A stretch of DNA of 64,000 nt from JANPEZ01 sp031423155 (GTDB lineage Bacteria > Actinomycetota > UBA4738 > HRBIN12), in assembly GCA_031423155.1 (NCBI GenBank), contig JANPEZ010000161.1, positions 87,861 through 151,860 of the forward strand. The letters are read 5' to 3'. Below are positions 7,757-16,764 of this stretch, in pieces (within the stretch, counting starts at the first letter, position 1; each line of letters starts with the position of its first letter). The notes under the pieces were generated by a model. The model had not been told where the DNA came from, did not search any database, and saw only the letters and a program-made list of their open reading frames with translations. The position numbers and the translations under genes were made by a program.

Positions 7757-10027
7757 ATGCTTGGAGCGAGAGGGACGGTTGAGGCCGTCCTCCGGGCGGT
7801 CGCATTCGCGACCGAGCGATTCTTGCGCGATGAGCGCTGTTTCGACCGGATGGACGAGGTCCTCCAGGAGTTGGGGCGTGCGGCCGATGTCGACCGCGCG
7901 TACCTGTTCGAGAACGTGCGCGACCACGACGGCCGCCTCTGGATGGACCTTCGCTTCGAGTGGGACTCCCAGGACGCCCGCCCTATCTTTCAGAAGCCCG
8001 GCAACCACCTTCACCCCTTCGCGCCGGACTTCGTCCGCTGGATCGAGGTCCTGGGAGCTGGGGGGATCGTTTCCGGTCCCGTTTCCGAACTTCCCGAAAC
8101 AGAGAGGAAGCTGCTCTCGGGCGAGGAAGTCGTCTCCATATTAGCGGTTCCCGTATTCGTCGGATCTGACTGGTGGGGATTCCTCGGATTCGACGACTGC
8201 TACGAGGGACGTGAGTGGTCGGCCGTAGAGGTCAGTGCCCTCAGCGCGGCCGCCGGTGCGCTGGGCGCGGCGATCGAGCGCGCACGCGATGAGCGGTCCT
8301 CCCTCGATGCCGAGTCTCGCTTCCGCACGATCGTCGAGTCGGTCCCGGCCATCACGTACATGGACGCGGTCAACGACGAGGCCTCGACGATGTTCGTCAG
8401 TCCGCAGATAGAGAAGATCCTGGGCTATTCGGTCGAGGAGTGGACGAGCGATGCCGAGTCCTGGCCCAAGATCCTGCATCCGGACGACCGCGCGCACGCG
8501 ATGGCAGAGAACGCGCGACACAATGACACGGGCGAGCCGTTCTCCCTCGAGTATCGCTTGATAGCTAAGGACGGGCGAGTGGTTTGGGTACGTGACGAAG
8601 CCGTCTTGGTTAGGGACGAGCGGGGTCAGCCGCTCTACTCCTACGGCGTCATGATGGATATCTCAGAGCGGAAGCGCGCCGAGGAGCAGGTCGCCTTCCT
8701 CACGTACCACGATGATCTGACCGGCCTTCCCAACCGGGCGATGTTCGAAGAGCTGCTCGAGATGTCGATCGCCCGGGTGCGACGCCATGACGGTTCTGTC
8801 GCGGTCGCCATCGTGGACCTGGACGACTTCAAACTGGTGAACGACAGCCTCGGCCACGAGAGCGGTGATGAGCTGCTCCGCCAGCTGGCTCACCGGCTGC
8901 GAGAAGCGACTCGAGAGACAGATCTGGTCGCTCGCCGCGGAGGCGACCAGTTCCTACTGCTGCTTGCCGACCTCGAACGCGACGGCACCGGTGAGATGGA
9001 TGCCGCGCTGATCCGCGCGGAGTCGGTGGCACAGCGGGTTCACGACGCCCTGTCTCGCCCCTTCGAGGTTGGCGGAACGGAGGTCTACATCTCCGCGAGC
9101 CTGGGGATCAGCCTCTTCCCTCAGGACGCGCCGGATGCGGCTCAGCTGATACACAACGCCGAAGCCGCGATGCGCGAATCGAAGAAGGCGGGGCCGAACG
9201 GATACGTGGTCTCCTCTCACGGGGCCCAGGACCCGCTGCGCAAGCTGTCGTTCGTTACGCGTCTTCGAAAAGCCGTCGAGGCCCAGCACTGGGTCCTCTA
9301 CTACCAGCCGCTCGTCGATCTGAAGACCGGACACATGACCGGTGTCGAATCGCTCATCCGGTGGCGCGAGCCCGACGGAACGATCATCCCTCCGAACGAT
9401 TTCATCCCGCTGGCCGAGGAGCTCGGCGTGATCGAAACCATCGGCGACTGGGTCGTCGAAGAACTCGCCCGGCAGGACGCCGACTGGCGCGCGCAGGGCC
9501 TGAACCTGGAGATCGGATTCAACCTCTCGCCGAGGCAGTTCTGGCAGCCGGACCTTGCCCATCGGATCCTTTCGAGGATCGAGGCCGGCAACATGGACCC
9601 GAGCCGGCTGGTGGTCGAGGTGACCGAATCCTCGGCCATGATGGACCCCGACCGCGCCCAAAGGATCCTGTGGGATCTGCACTCTCGCGGTCTGAAGATC
9701 GCGATCGACGACTTCGGCACCGGCTACTCGTCCCTTTCGAGACTGCGCGAGATGCCGGTCGAGATCTTGAAGATCGACCGCGCTTTCGTATCCAACGTGG
9801 ACTCGGATCCCCAGTCCGCCGCGATCGTCACGGCCTTCATCCAACTCGCTCATGGTCTGGGAATGACGACCTTGGCCGAGGGCATCGAACGCCCCGAGGA
9901 GTGGGAGTTCCTGGCAGAACGCGGATGCATGCTCGGCCAGGGGTACTACTTCTCCCATCCCATCCCTGCCGAGCAGATCGCGTCCGAGTGGCACGCCGGC
10001 GAACTGATCCTCGCGCAGAGCGCCTAG
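7757..10027 (+). CDS. GAF-PAS-GGDEF-EAL cyclic-di-GMP signalling protein
   Basis: This 756-residue cytoplasmic protein has a GAF-like region (about 20-175), a PAS domain (about 186-305), a GGDEF domain (about 315-485) and an EAL domain (about 495-745). The diguanylate cyclase signature is GGDQF (395-399), so the metal-binding Glu is Gln and cyclase activity is doubtful. The EAL motif reads ESL (531-533) but keeps the Glu. Other phosphodiesterase residues are intact: NLSPRQF, VEVTESS, DDFGTGYSSL, ILKIDR, AEGIE and QGYYF. It most likely degrades c-di-GMP, with GAF and PAS as sensors. It overlaps convergent transketolase by 4 nt. Confidence 0.92.
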   Translation: MLGARGTVEAVLRAVAFATERFLRDERCFDRMDEVLQELGRAADVDRAYLFENVRDHDGRLWMDLRFEWDSQDARPIFQKPGNHLHPFAPDFVRWIEVLGAGGIVSGPVSELPETERKLLSGEEVVSILAVPVFVGSDWWGFLGFDDCYEGREWSAVEVSALSAAAGALGAAIERARDERSSLDAESRFRTIVESVPAITYMDAVNDEASTMFVSPQIEKILGYSVEEWTSDAESWPKILHPDDRAHAMAENARHNDTGEPFSLEYRLIAKDGRVVWVRDEAVLVRDERGQPLYSYGVMMDISERKRAEEQVAFLTYHDDLTGLPNRAMFEELLEMSIARVRRHDGSVAVAIVDLDDFKLVNDSLGHESGDELLRQLAHRLREATRETDLVARRGGDQFLLLLADLERDGTGEMDAALIRAESVAQRVHDALSRPFEVGGTEVYISASLGISLFPQDAPDAAQLIHNAEAAMRESKKAGPNGYVVSSHGAQDPLRKLSFVTRLRKAVEAQHWVLYYQPLVDLKTGHMTGVESLIRWREPDGTIIPPNDFIPLAEELGVIETIGDWVVEELARQDADWRAQGLNLEIGFNLSPRQFWQPDLAHRILSRIEAGNMDPSRLVVEVTESSAMMDPDRAQRILWDLHSRGLKIAIDDFGTGYSSLSRLREMPVEILKIDRAFVSNVDSDPQSAAIVTAFIQLAHGLGMTTLAEGIERPEEWEFLAERGCMLGQGYYFSHPIPAEQIASEWHAGELILAQSA

Positions 10028-11850
10028 AGCGCCGCGCGCACCGCTTCGGCGATCCTCGATGCGCTGATCCCGGCCCAATCGCGCAGTTCCTCCGGAGTTC
10101 CCGAACCGGCCATCTCGTGAACCGCGATCTTGACCACGCGCCCCGACAGGGGAACTCCCGCCAACGCGTCGAGAACGGCGTCGCCCAGACCGCCCTCGGG
10201 CCAGTGGTCCTCGATCGTGAAGACGAGTCCGGTATCGGTCAGCGCACTTCGCAGGGCAAGGGCATCGATCGGTTTCACGCTGTACGCGTCGATAACCCGA
10301 ACGGACACGCCTTCCTCCTGCAGGGCATCCGCTGCCTTCAACGCTTCGATGAGCGTGATCCCGGCTCCGACCAGCGTCGCCCTGTCGGAGTCGGATCTGC
10401 GCAGGGTCTTTGAGCCGCCGATGGGGAACTCCTCGTCGGCGCTGTAGATCGCGGGAGTCTTCTCGCGTGTCGTTCGGATGTAGGAGATCCCGGTGACATC
10501 ACACATCGCCGTCACGAGCTTGACGGTCGAGTTGCCGTCGGCCGGGTAGAGCACGACCGATCCGTGAACCGCCCGCATCGAGGCCAGATCCTCCAGCGCC
10601 ATCTGTGAAGGGCCGTCCTCACCGATGGATACTCCGGCGTGTGAGCCACAGATGCGAAGGTTGGCGCGGCTGATAGCAGCCATCCGGACGAAGTCGCTCG
10701 CCCGGGCAAGGAACGCCCCGAACGTCGCGGAGAACGCGGTCTTGCCGAGTGCCTGGAGTCCCACCTGCGCTCCGAGCATGCACTGCTCAGCGATGAACAA
10801 CTGGAAGAAGCGCTCGGGCGCTACGGCCTCGAAATCCTCGGTATGGGTGGAGTTGCCGACCTCTCCGTCCAGGACGACTAGGTCCGGGCGGTGGCCCGCC
10901 AGCCAGGCCAGCGTCTCGCCGAAGGCCTTCCGCGTGGCGATCCCCTCGGAGTAGGAGGGGGCCGCAGTGGCCCTGAGCTCCCCCGGCGCCGCGGGCTTGA
11001 AGGGCTGTGGGAGCGGAGGCGTCACCTGCAGGTCGCGCGGTCCACCGAGCTCGTCGATCGCGGCGCTCGCCTGTTCGGCGGACAGGGACTTGCCGTGCCA
11101 ACCGTCCTTGTTCGCCGTGAAGGAGACCCCGTGGCCCTTCTCGGTCCGGGCCACGATCATCGTGGGGACATCGGCCGACTCGGCCGCGTGATAGGCGGCG
11201 TCGATCGCGGCGACGTCGTGACCATCGATCTCCAGGGTGTGCCAACCGAACGAGCGGGCCCGCGCAGAGTAGGTCTCGCTCTGCCACTCGAGCATCGTCG
11301 TTCCACGCTGGCCCAGGCGGTTCATGTCCACGATCGCGATCAGGTTGTCTACGCCGTGGTAGGTGGCCGCTGCCATGGCTTCCCAGACTGACCCCTCGGC
11401 CGTTTCCGAGTCGCCCATCAAGCACCAGACGCGCCCGGGCGCGCCGTCCAGGCGCATGGCGAAGGCCATCCCCAGGGCGACGGGCAATCCTTGACCCAGC
11501 GAGCCCGTGGCGACATCCACCCAGGGCATCTCGGGAACCGGGGCGGGGTGTCCCTGGATGGGCGAGCCCATCTTGCGAAGCGAGAGGAGCTCCTCGTCGG
11601 AGATGGCACCGATCGCCTTGAAGACGCTGTAGAGCAGGGGAGCGGCGTGCCCCTTGGAAAGGACGAATCGGTCGTTCGCGGGGCTCTTGGGATCGGCCAC
11701 GTCGATCCTGAGGTGATCGGCGAACAGAACCGCGGTCAGGTGAGAGGCCGACATCGAAGAGGTCGGGTGCCCGGAGCCGGCAGCGGTCGTGCATCGGATG
11801 CTGTCCACCGATAGCTGCGCGGCAAGTTCGTTCCAGGCGTTGGCGTCCAT
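10024..11850 (-). CDS. tkt: Transketolase
   Basis: This is a single-chain transketolase of 608 residues, similar in length to the shorter animal/archaeal-type enzymes. The thiamine-diphosphate domain shows TAAGSGHPTSSMS, SKGHAAPLLY and GDSETAEGSVWEA with IVDMNRLGQ. The pyrimidine-binding domain contains FIAEQCMLGAQVGL, and a C-terminal regulatory domain starts near IRVIDAYSVKPID-like sequence. It moves two-carbon ketol units in the pentose phosphate or Calvin pathway. The divergent neighbour is phosphoribulokinase, with about 95 nt between the starts. Confidence 0.93.
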   Translation of the reverse strand: MDANAWNELAAQLSVDSIRCTTAAGSGHPTSSMSASHLTAVLFADHLRIDVADPKSPANDRFVLSKGHAAPLLYSVFKAIGAISDEELLSLRKMGSPIQGHPAPVPEMPWVDVATGSLGQGLPVALGMAFAMRLDGAPGRVWCLMGDSETAEGSVWEAMAAATYHGVDNLIAIVDMNRLGQRGTTMLEWQSETYSARARSFGWHTLEIDGHDVAAIDAAYHAAESADVPTMIVARTEKGHGVSFTANKDGWHGKSLSAEQASAAIDELGGPRDLQVTPPLPQPFKPAAPGELRATAAPSYSEGIATRKAFGETLAWLAGHRPDLVVLDGEVGNSTHTEDFEAVAPERFFQLFIAEQCMLGAQVGLQALGKTAFSATFGAFLARASDFVRMAAISRANLRICGSHAGVSIGEDGPSQMALEDLASMRAVHGSVVLYPADGNSTVKLVTAMCDVTGISYIRTTREKTPAIYSADEEFPIGGSKTLRRSDSDRATLVGAGITLIEALKAADALQEEGVSVRVIDAYSVKPIDALALRSALTDTGLVFTIEDHWPEGGLGDAVLDALAGVPLSGRVVKIAVHEMAGSGTPEELRDWAGISASRIAEAVRAAL

Positions 11851-11945
11851 CTTCCCCCCGTTCGAGCGTCGACCAAGGGTACCGCCGCCGGTGACCCGGG
11901 GTGTTGCCGCTCGCGCGTCCTCCTGGGTTACTGAGCGGGACTTCG

Positions 11946-12932
11946 ATGAGGGAAGATGTGGCCTTGAAGCCGATCGAATTCAATCGTGTGCAGCCCGCGA
12001 CCGGGGATCCCCGGCCGGTTCTCCTCGGGCTCGCCGGCGACAGCGCATCGGGCAAGTCGACGCTGTCGCTGGGTATCGAGTACATCCTGGGCGCCGAGCG
12101 CGTTGCCCGCCTGTGTACCGACGACTATCACCGATACGACCGCGCCGAACGCTCGAAGATCGGCGTCACTCCGCTGGATCCGGCCGCCAATCGGATGGAC
12201 CTGATGGGCGAACAGCTCCGGGCCCTGTCGGAAGGGCGCCCGGTCGAAAAGCCCGTCTACGACCACATGAACGGAACCTTCGGCGAACCGGTTCCTTTCA
12301 ACCCTCCCGAGATACTGATCGTCGAGGGGCTGCTTCCACTGGTTTCGCGCGAGGTTCGCGAGGCGCTTCAGGTAGCCGTCTACCTCGACCCCGAGGAGGA
12401 GCTGCGCCGCCGCTGGAAACTCGAACGCGATGTCTTCGAGCGCGGCTACTCGCCGAAAGACGTCGTTGCCGAGATCAAGCTTCGAGAGGCGGACGCGAAC
12501 ACCTTCGTCCGGCCCCAGCGCGATCTGGCAGACATCGTGGTCAGGTTCCATCGGGCGGCCGGGGCGGATGAGGAAACGCCCCTGGCCGCCAAGCTCACCA
12601 TCCGTCCGACGCTTCCCTTCCCGGGTCTGCGGGAACTCGTTGGCTCGCTCGCAAGGCGCGGCCTGGAGCCCATCCGCTGGTCCCCTGCCACCGACAAACG
12701 AGGCCCGATGTCGGTCCTGGATATCGACGGAGACTGTCCTGCCGACATCGGCGCCGAGATAGAGGAAGTCATCTGGTCCTACCTGCATCCGGACGCCGGG
12801 CTTCAACGTGACCGCCTCGGCGCCTACCGGCATCCGGAAGGAGGCGAGCGTCGCAGCGAGGCTCTTGCTCTCGCGCAGCTGCTGATCGTGTCTCACCTGG
12901 TGGGAGCGCTGGACGGGGCCTTCGAGCTGTAA
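11946..12932 (+). CDS. prk: Phosphoribulokinase
   Basis: From ATG 11946 the protein has 328 residues. The P-loop is GDSASGKST (31-39). DDYHRYDR, TPLDPAANRMDLM, PVYDHMNGT and LIVEGLLPL match phosphoribulokinase of the plant/cyanobacterial type more closely than uridine kinase. The enzyme phosphorylates ribulose 5-phosphate to ribulose 1,5-bisphosphate. No RuBisCO is in the window, so carbon fixation is not shown. The divergent transketolase suggests pentose-phosphate linked metabolism. An upstream ATG at 11901 is possible but would add a non-family leader. Confidence 0.85.
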   Translation: MREDVALKPIEFNRVQPATGDPRPVLLGLAGDSASGKSTLSLGIEYILGAERVARLCTDDYHRYDRAERSKIGVTPLDPAANRMDLMGEQLRALSEGRPVEKPVYDHMNGTFGEPVPFNPPEILIVEGLLPLVSREVREALQVAVYLDPEEELRRRWKLERDVFERGYSPKDVVAEIKLREADANTFVRPQRDLADIVVRFHRAAGADEETPLAAKLTIRPTLPFPGLRELVGSLARRGLEPIRWSPATDKRGPMSVLDIDGDCPADIGAEIEEVIWSYLHPDAGLQRDRLGAYRHPEGGERRSEALALAQLLIVSHLVGALDGAFEL

Positions 12933-12944
12933 CCTGGGCCGCAG

Positions 12945-14144
12945 ATGACGAAGACATTCAACGAGCTCGGCGTCTCCGAGGTCGTGGTCCGGTCTCTCGC
13001 GAAGCGAGGGATAACCGATCCGTTCCCGGTACAGGCGCTCGTGATGAAGGATGCCCTCTCAGGCGCCGATGTGCTGGCGAAATCCGAAACCGGCTCGGGG
13101 AAGACCCTGGGTTTCGCTATCCCCATCGTCGAGCGGCTCGACCCGGCCGAGCAGAACCGCCCTCTCGCATTGATCCTCGTTCCCACGCGCGAACTCGCGG
13201 TCCAGGTCCGCGACGACATCTTCGATATCGCCGCCGCCAAGGGCTTGAAGATGGGACTGGCCTACGGCGGGACCAAGGTGGTGGAGCAGGGCAAGGGCCT
13301 GTCGAATGTACACATCCTGGTCGCGACTCCCGGGCGCCTGGAGGACTTCGCCGAACGTAGGACCGTAAAGCTGGACGGTGTCCAGATCCTGGTCCTGGAC
13401 GAAGCCGACCGGATGCTCGACATGGGCTTTCAGCCTCAGGTCGATCGCATCGTCCGACGCCTGCCCAAGGACCGTCAGACCATGTTCTTCTCGGCGACCC
13501 TCGACGGAGACGTCGGCCGCATCGCCGAGGTCTACACGCGCAACGCTGTTCAGCACGAGGTTGTGACCGACTCGAAGACGGCCGAGATGCTGGACCACCG
13601 TTTCGTTCCTGTGCCGGCCAGCGGCAAGGTGGAGAAGCTGATCGAGCTGCTACACGAGGAGGAGCGCGAGCTCGCCCTCGTGTTCGTAAGGACCAAGCGG
13701 GGCGCGGATCGACTGGTTCGCCAACTGAAGCAGAAAGACGTTCGTGCCGAGGCCATGCACGGAGACATGACACAGACCGCCCGTGAACGCGCGTTGAAAC
13801 GTTTCGAGGAGGGCAAGGTCGACGTGCTGATCGCGACCGACGTGGCGGCGCGGGGACTTGACCTGGACTCGATAACCCACGTCATCAACTATGACCCGCC
13901 CGAGGACGACAAGGGCTACGTGCACAGGGTCGGGCGCACCGCCCGCGCGGGCCGGGCGGGCACGAGCATCACGCTCGTCTCGGCCGAGCAGCAAGGGGAC
14001 GTAAGTCGCATGGCTGCCCGGCTCGACCTGGCCGAGGAGTTCACCGAAGAGGGGATGAAGGTTTCCCCGCCGAGGGTCGTCTTCTCCGGCTCTAAGGGCG
14101 GCAGACGATCGAGCCTGCGCAAGCCGGTTCGCCGCAAGATGTAG
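12945..14144 (+). CDS. DEAD-box ATP-dependent RNA helicase
   Basis: This 399-residue protein has the full DEAD-box set: a Q-motif region near FNELGVSEVVVRSL, P-loop SETGSGKT, PTRELAVQ, VATPGRL, VLDEADRMLD, FFSATLDGD, the ARGLD region and HRVGRTARAGRAG. It ends in a short basic tail (GGRRSSLRKPVRRKM) likely to bind RNA. It begins 12 nt after phosphoribulokinase and may be cotranscribed with it. A GC-rich hairpin follows the stop. Confidence 0.95.
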   Translation: MTKTFNELGVSEVVVRSLAKRGITDPFPVQALVMKDALSGADVLAKSETGSGKTLGFAIPIVERLDPAEQNRPLALILVPTRELAVQVRDDIFDIAAAKGLKMGLAYGGTKVVEQGKGLSNVHILVATPGRLEDFAERRTVKLDGVQILVLDEADRMLDMGFQPQVDRIVRRLPKDRQTMFFSATLDGDVGRIAEVYTRNAVQHEVVTDSKTAEMLDHRFVPVPASGKVEKLIELLHEEERELALVFVRTKRGADRLVRQLKQKDVRAEAMHGDMTQTARERALKRFEEGKVDVLIATDVAARGLDLDSITHVINYDPPEDDKGYVHRVGRTARAGRAGTSITLVSAEQQGDVSRMAARLDLAEEFTEEGMKVSPPRVVFSGSKGGRRSSLRKPVRRKM

Positions 14145-14155
14145 ATAGGTGGTAG

Positions 14156-14182
14156 CCGGCCCGGGGCTTCGCCCCGGGCCGG
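14156..14182. terminator. GC-rich hairpin, likely bidirectional terminator
   Basis: CCGGCCCGGGG at 14156-14166 pairs perfectly with CCCCGGGCCGG at 14172-14182 around a CTTCG loop (11-bp stem). It lies between the convergent helicase and cupredoxin genes. There is no long T tract on either side, so it may act as a processing or insulating hairpin. Confidence 0.75.
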
Positions 14183-14210
14183 ATCCGTTAGGCCCGCCGC
14201 TCGATCACAG

Positions 14211-14654
14211 CTATGCGACGGTAAGGCTTGTGTGCATGCCCGCCTCGTAGTGACCGACGATGTTGCAGATGATCACGTACTGACCTGCATCCAAACTCAG
14301 GACCAGCGAAGGGCTGGCTCCGGACGCTATGTCCTCGGCTTCACCCGTCACCTCTACCCCGTCCTCGGAGACGAGGCCATCCGTGACCGGAAGCGCATCG
14401 TCGGCAAGGTCGGTCGAGATGACCACGAACTCATGCGTCGATGGGCCATCGTTCGTGATGATGAACTTGACCTCACCGGCGGCGGCATCGCTTGGGGACA
14501 ACGCGATCGCGAAGTCCTTCACGGTCGCCGTGATCTCGGTTCCCGTCGAGGTGTCGCCCGGCGTCGCCGAGCTGCTGTCCTTACTACATGCCGTTCCCAC
14601 GAGCAGAAGACTCGCGAAACCGGCGACGAGCCAGGCACTGCGGTTGAATCTCAT
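14211..14654 (-). CDS. Cupredoxin-like lipoprotein
   Basis: From ATG 14654 the protein is 147 residues. It has a signal peptide and lipobox ending LVGTAC (Cys23), so it should be lipid-anchored outside the membrane. The single domain has type-1 copper ligands in the expected order: His74 (STHEF), Cys130, His135 and Met140 (CNIVGHYEAGMH). It may carry electrons or bind copper. GGAGG just upstream (about 14662-14667) fits the start. No partner oxidase is adjacent. Confidence 0.85.
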   Translation of the reverse strand: MRFNRSAWLVAGFASLLLVGTACSKDSSSATPGDTSTGTEITATVKDFAIALSPSDAAAGEVKFIITNDGPSTHEFVVISTDLADDALPVTDGLVSEDGVEVTGEAEDIASGASPSLVLSLDAGQYVIICNIVGHYEAGMHTSLTVA

Positions 14655-14743
14655 TGAGCGCTCCTCCCATCGCGCCGCGGACCGGCGCGGTTGACAGGGA
14701 GCATCCAAGCGCATCGCGGGCTTTGTGGCAACCCGGCTGCCGG

Positions 14744-15619
14744 TCAGCAGCCCGATTCGTCTGGAAGCAGCGGGCGGAAGATCAGGCCGTAGTCCTTGCC
14801 TCCGCTGGACCATGGGGTCAGTTGATTCGCCCCCTCGATCAGCGGCATCAAGGTGGCCAGGTCCTCACCGCTTACGGTCGCGCACCGAAGGTCCAGGTTG
14901 TAAGGGCCGCCAGTCACCGCGCCGATGGAGTCCAGTCCCGGCTCGAGAGGCCAGTCGACCGCGTTCTGAGGAAGCGACTTGTCGCCCTGGTAAGGCCCGG
15001 AGTAGATGCGCATCTCATCGGTGGTGTAGGGCTCGCCCGCGCCCACCGATCCGGCCGGCAGCCAGGAGCCGAGGTCGGACAGCGAGTTCGAGAACGCGAG
15101 CAGCCTTTCGCGGGCTGCGAACTCGTCCGGACTCATCGCATCGGGCCTGCCATCAAGCAGCCCCAGGGCATAGACGGCGGTAGTGAAGGTCTGCCCGTCG
15201 GCGGTGATCGTGAAAGTGGTCGTTGGGGCGTCGGCGATCAGGGTGCTTGCCATGTCGATGTAGTCGGTGCTCGAGAACAAGCCGGCGTCCTTCGCCGCCT
15301 GCAGCAGCGCTTGGATGCCGTCCTGAGTAAGCGGGGTAGCGATCAGCGGAGTAAGTGCCGGCTGGGGGTAGATCTCGATCTGTGGCCCCGTCGCTATCGA
15401 GGTCCCGTCGCCGTAGAGGTTGAAGCCGGGCACCTGCTGGATCGTGTAGGTGGGAGGGACGAACCCTCCCGATGTATCCACACGAAGGATCAGTTGATCC
15501 GGGCCCGTGGGATGCGCGATGCCCCCGCCGTCTCCCGGTCCGACGACCGAGGAGTTGGCGCAGGCCATAGCCAGGAGCCCGAAGGCGATGAGTGGAGCGA
15601 CGACGGTGCGGAGCCTCAT
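14744..15619 (-). CDS. Hypothetical lipoprotein
   Basis: From ATG 15619 (MRLRTVVAPLIAFGLLAMACANSS) this is a 291-residue protein with a lipobox (LAMAC, Cys20). AGGAGG lies just before the start. The mature part contains repeated ITADGQTFTT-like beta segments and a C-terminal YGLIFRPLLPDESGC. No enzyme motif was recognised. Its start is about 95 nt from that of the divergent threonine dehydrogenase gene. Confidence 0.7.
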   Translation of the reverse strand: MRLRTVVAPLIAFGLLAMACANSSVVGPGDGGGIAHPTGPDQLILRVDTSGGFVPPTYTIQQVPGFNLYGDGTSIATGPQIEIYPQPALTPLIATPLTQDGIQALLQAAKDAGLFSSTDYIDMASTLIADAPTTTFTITADGQTFTTAVYALGLLDGRPDAMSPDEFAARERLLAFSNSLSDLGSWLPAGSVGAGEPYTTDEMRIYSGPYQGDKSLPQNAVDWPLEPGLDSIGAVTGGPYNLDLRCATVSGEDLATLMPLIEGANQLTPWSSGGKDYGLIFRPLLPDESGC

Positions 15620-15713
15620 GGGTGGTCCTCCTGTTGTCGGTGGCGCCTTCGACGCCCGGCAGGTACGACCGGGTTCCCGTTCGAAATGTAGGCTCCCCAG
15701 CGTGGCAGACACG

Positions 15714-16763
15714 ATGAGAGCCCTGCGAAAGACCGAGCGCAAGCCCGGTGCCGAACTCGTCGAGATCCCCGTTCCCCGCCCGGGCGAGGGGGAAGTGCTG
15801 GTCAAGGTCCATGCGGCCTCCATCTGTGGGACGGACCTTCACATCCACGACTGGAACGAGTGGGCCGAGAAGCGGATCCCTCACGTTCCCATGACGTTCG
15901 GCCATGAGCTCGCCGGATACGTCGATTCGGTCGGCCCCGAGGTGCATCACTTGAAGCCCGGCGCGTTCGTGGCGGCCGAGACTCACATCGCGTGCGGCCA
16001 CTGCTCGACCTGTCAGACCGGCCGTGCCCACATCTGCGAGAACCTGCGGATCCTGGGCGTCGACACCGATGGAGCGTTCGCCGAGTACGTGGTCCTTCCC
16101 GCGCAGAACGCTTGGGTCGTAGGGGAGGGCATCCAACCGGACGCCGCCTCCGTGATGGAGCCCTTCGGTAACGCGGTTCACGCCGCTTTCGGAACCGGTG
16201 GAGGAGAGGACCTGGCGACGAATTCCGTAGCAGTCATGGGCTGCGGTCCCATCGGGCTCTTCGCGGTCGGTATCGCCCGTGCGCTCGGAGCATGGAAGGT
16301 CATAGCAGTCGAGCCGAACGAGTACCGCCGCGAGATGGCCGCCACGATGGGCGCGGATCTACTCGTCGATCCCGTCGCGACCGATCCGGTGGCGGCGGTA
16401 GAAGCGGCGACCAACGGAACCGGCGCCGAGGTCGTCCTGGAGATGAGCGGCAACGCCCGCGCGATAGACCAGGGCACGCGGATGCTGGCCCGCGGCGGGC
16501 GCATGTCGTTGCTGGGGTTGCCCGATGGTGCCGTGACCCTCGATCTGAACGATCAAGTCATCTTCAAAGAGGCTCGGCTGCAGGGCATCACGGGTAGGGA
16601 GATGTTCCGGACCTGGCAGCAGACCACCACGTTGTTATCCACCGGCCGGGTCGATATCTCTCCGGTCATCACCCACCGCTTCCCTCTGGAGAGCTTCGAG
16701 GAGGCGTTCGCCACGACCGCCTCCGGGCGCTCCGGCAAGGTCATCCTTCTACCGGGAGACTGA
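15714..16763 (+). CDS. tdh: L-threonine 3-dehydrogenase
   Basis: This 349-residue zinc-dependent medium-chain dehydrogenase oxidises threonine to 2-amino-3-ketobutyrate with NAD. Catalytic-zinc residues are Cys38 (SICGTDLHIHDWNEW) and His64-Glu65 (FGHE). Structural-zinc cysteines are 94, 97, 100 and 108. The cofactor site is VMGCGPIGLFA. The next gene, 1 nt downstream, is kbl, which completes conversion to glycine and acetyl-CoA. GTG 15702 is an alternative start; neither has a strong ribosome-binding site. Confidence 0.94.
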   Translation: MRALRKTERKPGAELVEIPVPRPGEGEVLVKVHAASICGTDLHIHDWNEWAEKRIPHVPMTFGHELAGYVDSVGPEVHHLKPGAFVAAETHIACGHCSTCQTGRAHICENLRILGVDTDGAFAEYVVLPAQNAWVVGEGIQPDAASVMEPFGNAVHAAFGTGGGEDLATNSVAVMGCGPIGLFAVGIARALGAWKVIAVEPNEYRREMAATMGADLLVDPVATDPVAAVEAATNGTGAEVVLEMSGNARAIDQGTRMLARGGRMSLLGLPDGAVTLDLNDQVIFKEARLQGITGREMFRTWQQTTTLLSTGRVDISPVITHRFPLESFEEAFATTASGRSGKVILLPGD

Positions 16764-16764
16764 C

